DNA from: CAZMXI01 sp964570205 | GTDB lineage: Bacteria > Planctomycetota > Phycisphaerae > Tepidisphaerales > Tepidisphaeraceae | Reading direction: 5' to 3' | Assembly: GCA_964570205.1 (NCBI GenBank) | Contig: CAZMXI010000048.1 | Coordinates: 1 to 28,552, forward strand | DNA length: 28,552 nt | In this document: positions 27,118 through 28,552 of the stretch, in pieces | Layout of the letters: each line of letters opens with the position of its first letter | How positions within the stretch are numbered: the first letter of the stretch is position 1 | Notes under the pieces: generated by a model | Database searches by the model: none | The model's input: only the letters and a program-made list of their open reading frames with translations | Told to the model about the DNA's origin: nothing | Translations under genes and position numbers: made by a program

Positions 27118-28017
27118 ATGGATTGGCTCAATTACCACCACTTGCGTTATTTCTGGGCCGTGGCCCGCCTGGGAAGCGTGTCGCGTGCCGGCGAGGAGTT
27201 GATGGTCTCGCAGCCGACCATCAGCGCTCAGATCAAGGAACTGGAGGAGTCGCTGGGCGCACCGCTGTTCGAGCGGGCCGGGCGGGGGCTGGCCCTCACC
27301 GACGCCGGGCTGATTGCGTACAACTATGCCAATGAGATATTCAACCTGGGCCGGGAAATGCGCGACGCCTTGGAGGGGCGCTCAGCGCAGCGGCAACTCA
27401 AGCTGTCGGTGGGCATCCTGGATGTGCTTCCCAAGAGCGTGATCCGGCTATTGCTGGAGCCGGCCATCCAGCTTGCGGAGCCGGTGCGTTTAAGCTGCCA
27501 CGAAGACAAGGCCGATCGCCTGCTCGCCGACCTGGCGGCGCACCGCACCGACATCGTGCTCAGCGATTCGCCCATTGGAACCGGTTTGCAGATACGAGGG
27601 TTCAACCACCTGCTCGGCGAATGCGGCATCGTGTTCCTCGGCGTGCCCGCTCTGGTCGCCAGATACCGGCGGGGCTTCCCCAAGTCACTGAACAACGCGC
27701 CTCTGCTGCTGCCTACCGAGGGAACGTCGCTTCGGCACGAGTTGAACCTCTGGTTCGCCTCGTTGCGAATCCATCCGGCGGTCGTGGCCGAGTGCGATGA
27801 TGCCGCACTGCTGAGTTCCTTTGGACAGGCCGGCATGGGGATATTCGCCGCGCCGGCCGTGGTCGAAACCGAGGTGCGCCGAGAACACCATGTTCGCGTC
27901 ATCGGCCGCACCGAGCAGGTGAAGCAGCAGTTCTATGCCATTTCCGTCGAGGAGAAGCTGAAACACCCGGCCGTGCTGGCCATCTGGGAAGCCGCCCGGC
28001 GGGAGATCTTCCAATAG
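27118..28017 (+). CDS. nhaR: LysR-family transcriptional activator, NhaR-like
   Basis: The 299-residue protein begins MDWLNYHHLRYFWAVARLGS, close to NhaR's opening. A winged helix-turn-helix (about residues 5-65) includes SRAGEELMVSQPTISAQIKE and LFERAGRGLALTDAG. The effector domain (about 90-290) keeps NhaR landmarks: DIVLSDSPIG, GECGIVFLG, AECDDAALLSSFGQAGMGIF and KHPAVLAIWEAARREI. NhaR responds to sodium and activates Na+/H+ antiporter genes in E. coli; no nhaA is in this window, so the target here is unknown. The divergent hibernation factor/Rnk cluster 85 bases away, with overlapping predicted promoters, is the obvious candidate target. No Shine-Dalgarno precedes the ATG. Confidence 0.88.
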   Translation: MDWLNYHHLRYFWAVARLGSVSRAGEELMVSQPTISAQIKELEESLGAPLFERAGRGLALTDAGLIAYNYANEIFNLGREMRDALEGRSAQRQLKLSVGILDVLPKSVIRLLLEPAIQLAEPVRLSCHEDKADRLLADLAAHRTDIVLSDSPIGTGLQIRGFNHLLGECGIVFLGVPALVARYRRGFPKSLNNAPLLLPTEGTSLRHELNLWFASLRIHPAVVAECDDAALLSSFGQAGMGIFAAPAVVETEVRREHHVRVIGRTEQVKQQFYAISVEEKLKHPAVLAIWEAARREIFQ

Positions 28018-28045
28018 CGGCCGGGCCGCCGCTCGGCCGCACCAT

Positions 28046-28065
28046 GCGCGGAGCATCCTCCGCGC
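28046..28065. terminator. Hairpin between convergent genes
   Basis: GCGCGGAG (28,046-28,053) pairs perfectly with CTCCGCGC (28,058-28,065) across a CATC loop, 28 bases after the LysR stop and 38 bases past the stop of the minus-strand TerC gene. There is no T tract, so intrinsic termination is uncertain. Confidence 0.4.
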
Positions 28066-28103
28066 TGATCAGGCGGCATGTCGCCGCCCGGCGTTCCGCT
28101 CCA

Positions 28104-28552
28104 TCAGTTCGCCGCTCTGACATACGACTGGTGCAGTTCCACCGGCTGCTGCGCCTTTCTCAGCCGCATGTTCAGCATCTCCACCCCCAGCGAAAACGCC
28201 ATCGCGAAGTAGATGTATCCCTTCGGAATGTGCGCGTGCAGCCCCTCCACCACCAGCATCACCCCGATCAGCAGCAGGAACGACAACGCCAGCATCTTGA
28301 TCGTCGGATGCCGCTCCACAAAGGCCGATATCCTGCCCGCGAACACCAGCATGACCCCCACCGCGATCACCACCGCCGCAATCATCACCCACAAATCGCG
28401 CGCCATGCCCACCGCCGTGATCACCGAATCCAGCGAGAAGACGATGTCCAGCAGCAGGATCTGCACGATGATCGTCCCGAACGCCGCCGCTATTTTTGGC
28501 GCGCCGTGCCCATGCTCCACCCCCTCCAGCTTGTCGTGAATCTCGTACGTCG
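28104..28552 (-). CDS. TerC-family integral membrane protein (partial, N terminus beyond right edge)
   Basis: The frame is open to the right edge, and the visible 149 or so residues are the C-terminal part. They contain the family hallmark QILLLDIVFSLDSVITAVGM, then WVMIAAVVIAVGVMLVFAGR, FVERHPTIKMLALSFLLLIG and IPKGYIYFAMAFSLGVEMLN. The acidic residues in the first helix (LLDIVFSLDS) are the conserved putative metal site. Family members export metals such as manganese or are linked to tellurite resistance; the substrate here is unknown. At least three to four transmembrane helices are visible. The soluble stretch before them (YEIHDKLEGVEHGHGA) is His/Glu-rich, as usual in this subfamily. Convergent with the LysR gene. 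Confidence 0.93.
   Translation of the reverse strand, partial: TYEIHDKLEGVEHGHGAPKIAAAFGTIIVQILLLDIVFSLDSVITAVGMARDLWVMIAAVVIAVGVMLVFAGRISAFVERHPTIKMLALSFLLLIGVMLVVEGLHAHIPKGYIYFAMAFSLGVEMLNMRLRKAQQPVELHQSYVRAAN

Overview
The window comes from a high-GC bacterium, most likely a planctomycete (Planctomycetota). Two large predicted exported proteins carry the N-terminal LEPR-XLL type motif typical of that phylum (LEGRVLLS and LETRQLLA). The organism is an inference; no rRNA or tRNA gene was seen.

Left part, about 1-17,496, minus strand: one enormous gene runs off the left edge and is interrupted by a 10-N assembly gap at 15,067-15,076. The product is at least about 5,830 residues. In N-to-C order I read: export motif, alpha/beta-hydrolase (lipase-like) domain with a visible Ser/Asp/His triad, jelly-roll-like domain, roughly five large beta-rich modules with EF-hand-like calcium loops and a flagellin-IN-like segment, a long RTX (GGxGxDxxx) calcium-binding array, three PPC-like domains, a second RTX block, a seven-motif FG-GAP (integrin-type) propeller, a DNRLRE-like domain, a short RTX patch, leucine-rich repeats, a golvesin-like domain, and a glycine-rich tail that continues past the window. 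It is probably a secreted or surface-attached calcium-dependent giant protein. The stop codon seen just past the gap is an artefact of the gap length.

Middle, 17,497-23,550: a roughly 600-bp region without a convincing gene, a short 6-pyruvoyl-tetrahydropterin synthase homologue with the PTPS-III motif (ExxHGH), a 62-residue unknown protein with a strong ribosome binding site behind a hairpin, a 528-bp gap, and a second exported protein of 12 tandem Ig-like repeats. That gene ends at a strong hairpin shared with a small convergent zinc-ribbon membrane protein.

Right part, 23,737-28,552, housekeeping and stress genes: peptide chain release factor 1 (prfA) followed by a basic unknown protein on the plus strand; a minus-strand cluster of a short HPF/RaiA-type ribosome hibernation factor, two Rnk-type GreA/GreB C-terminal domain proteins and a small unknown protein; a divergent NhaR-like LysR regulator whose predicted promoter overlaps that of the cluster; and a TerC-family membrane protein cut by the right edge. 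The hibernation factor and the tandem Rnk paralogues beside a NhaR-type regulator suggest a stress-response or transcription/translation-tuning locus.
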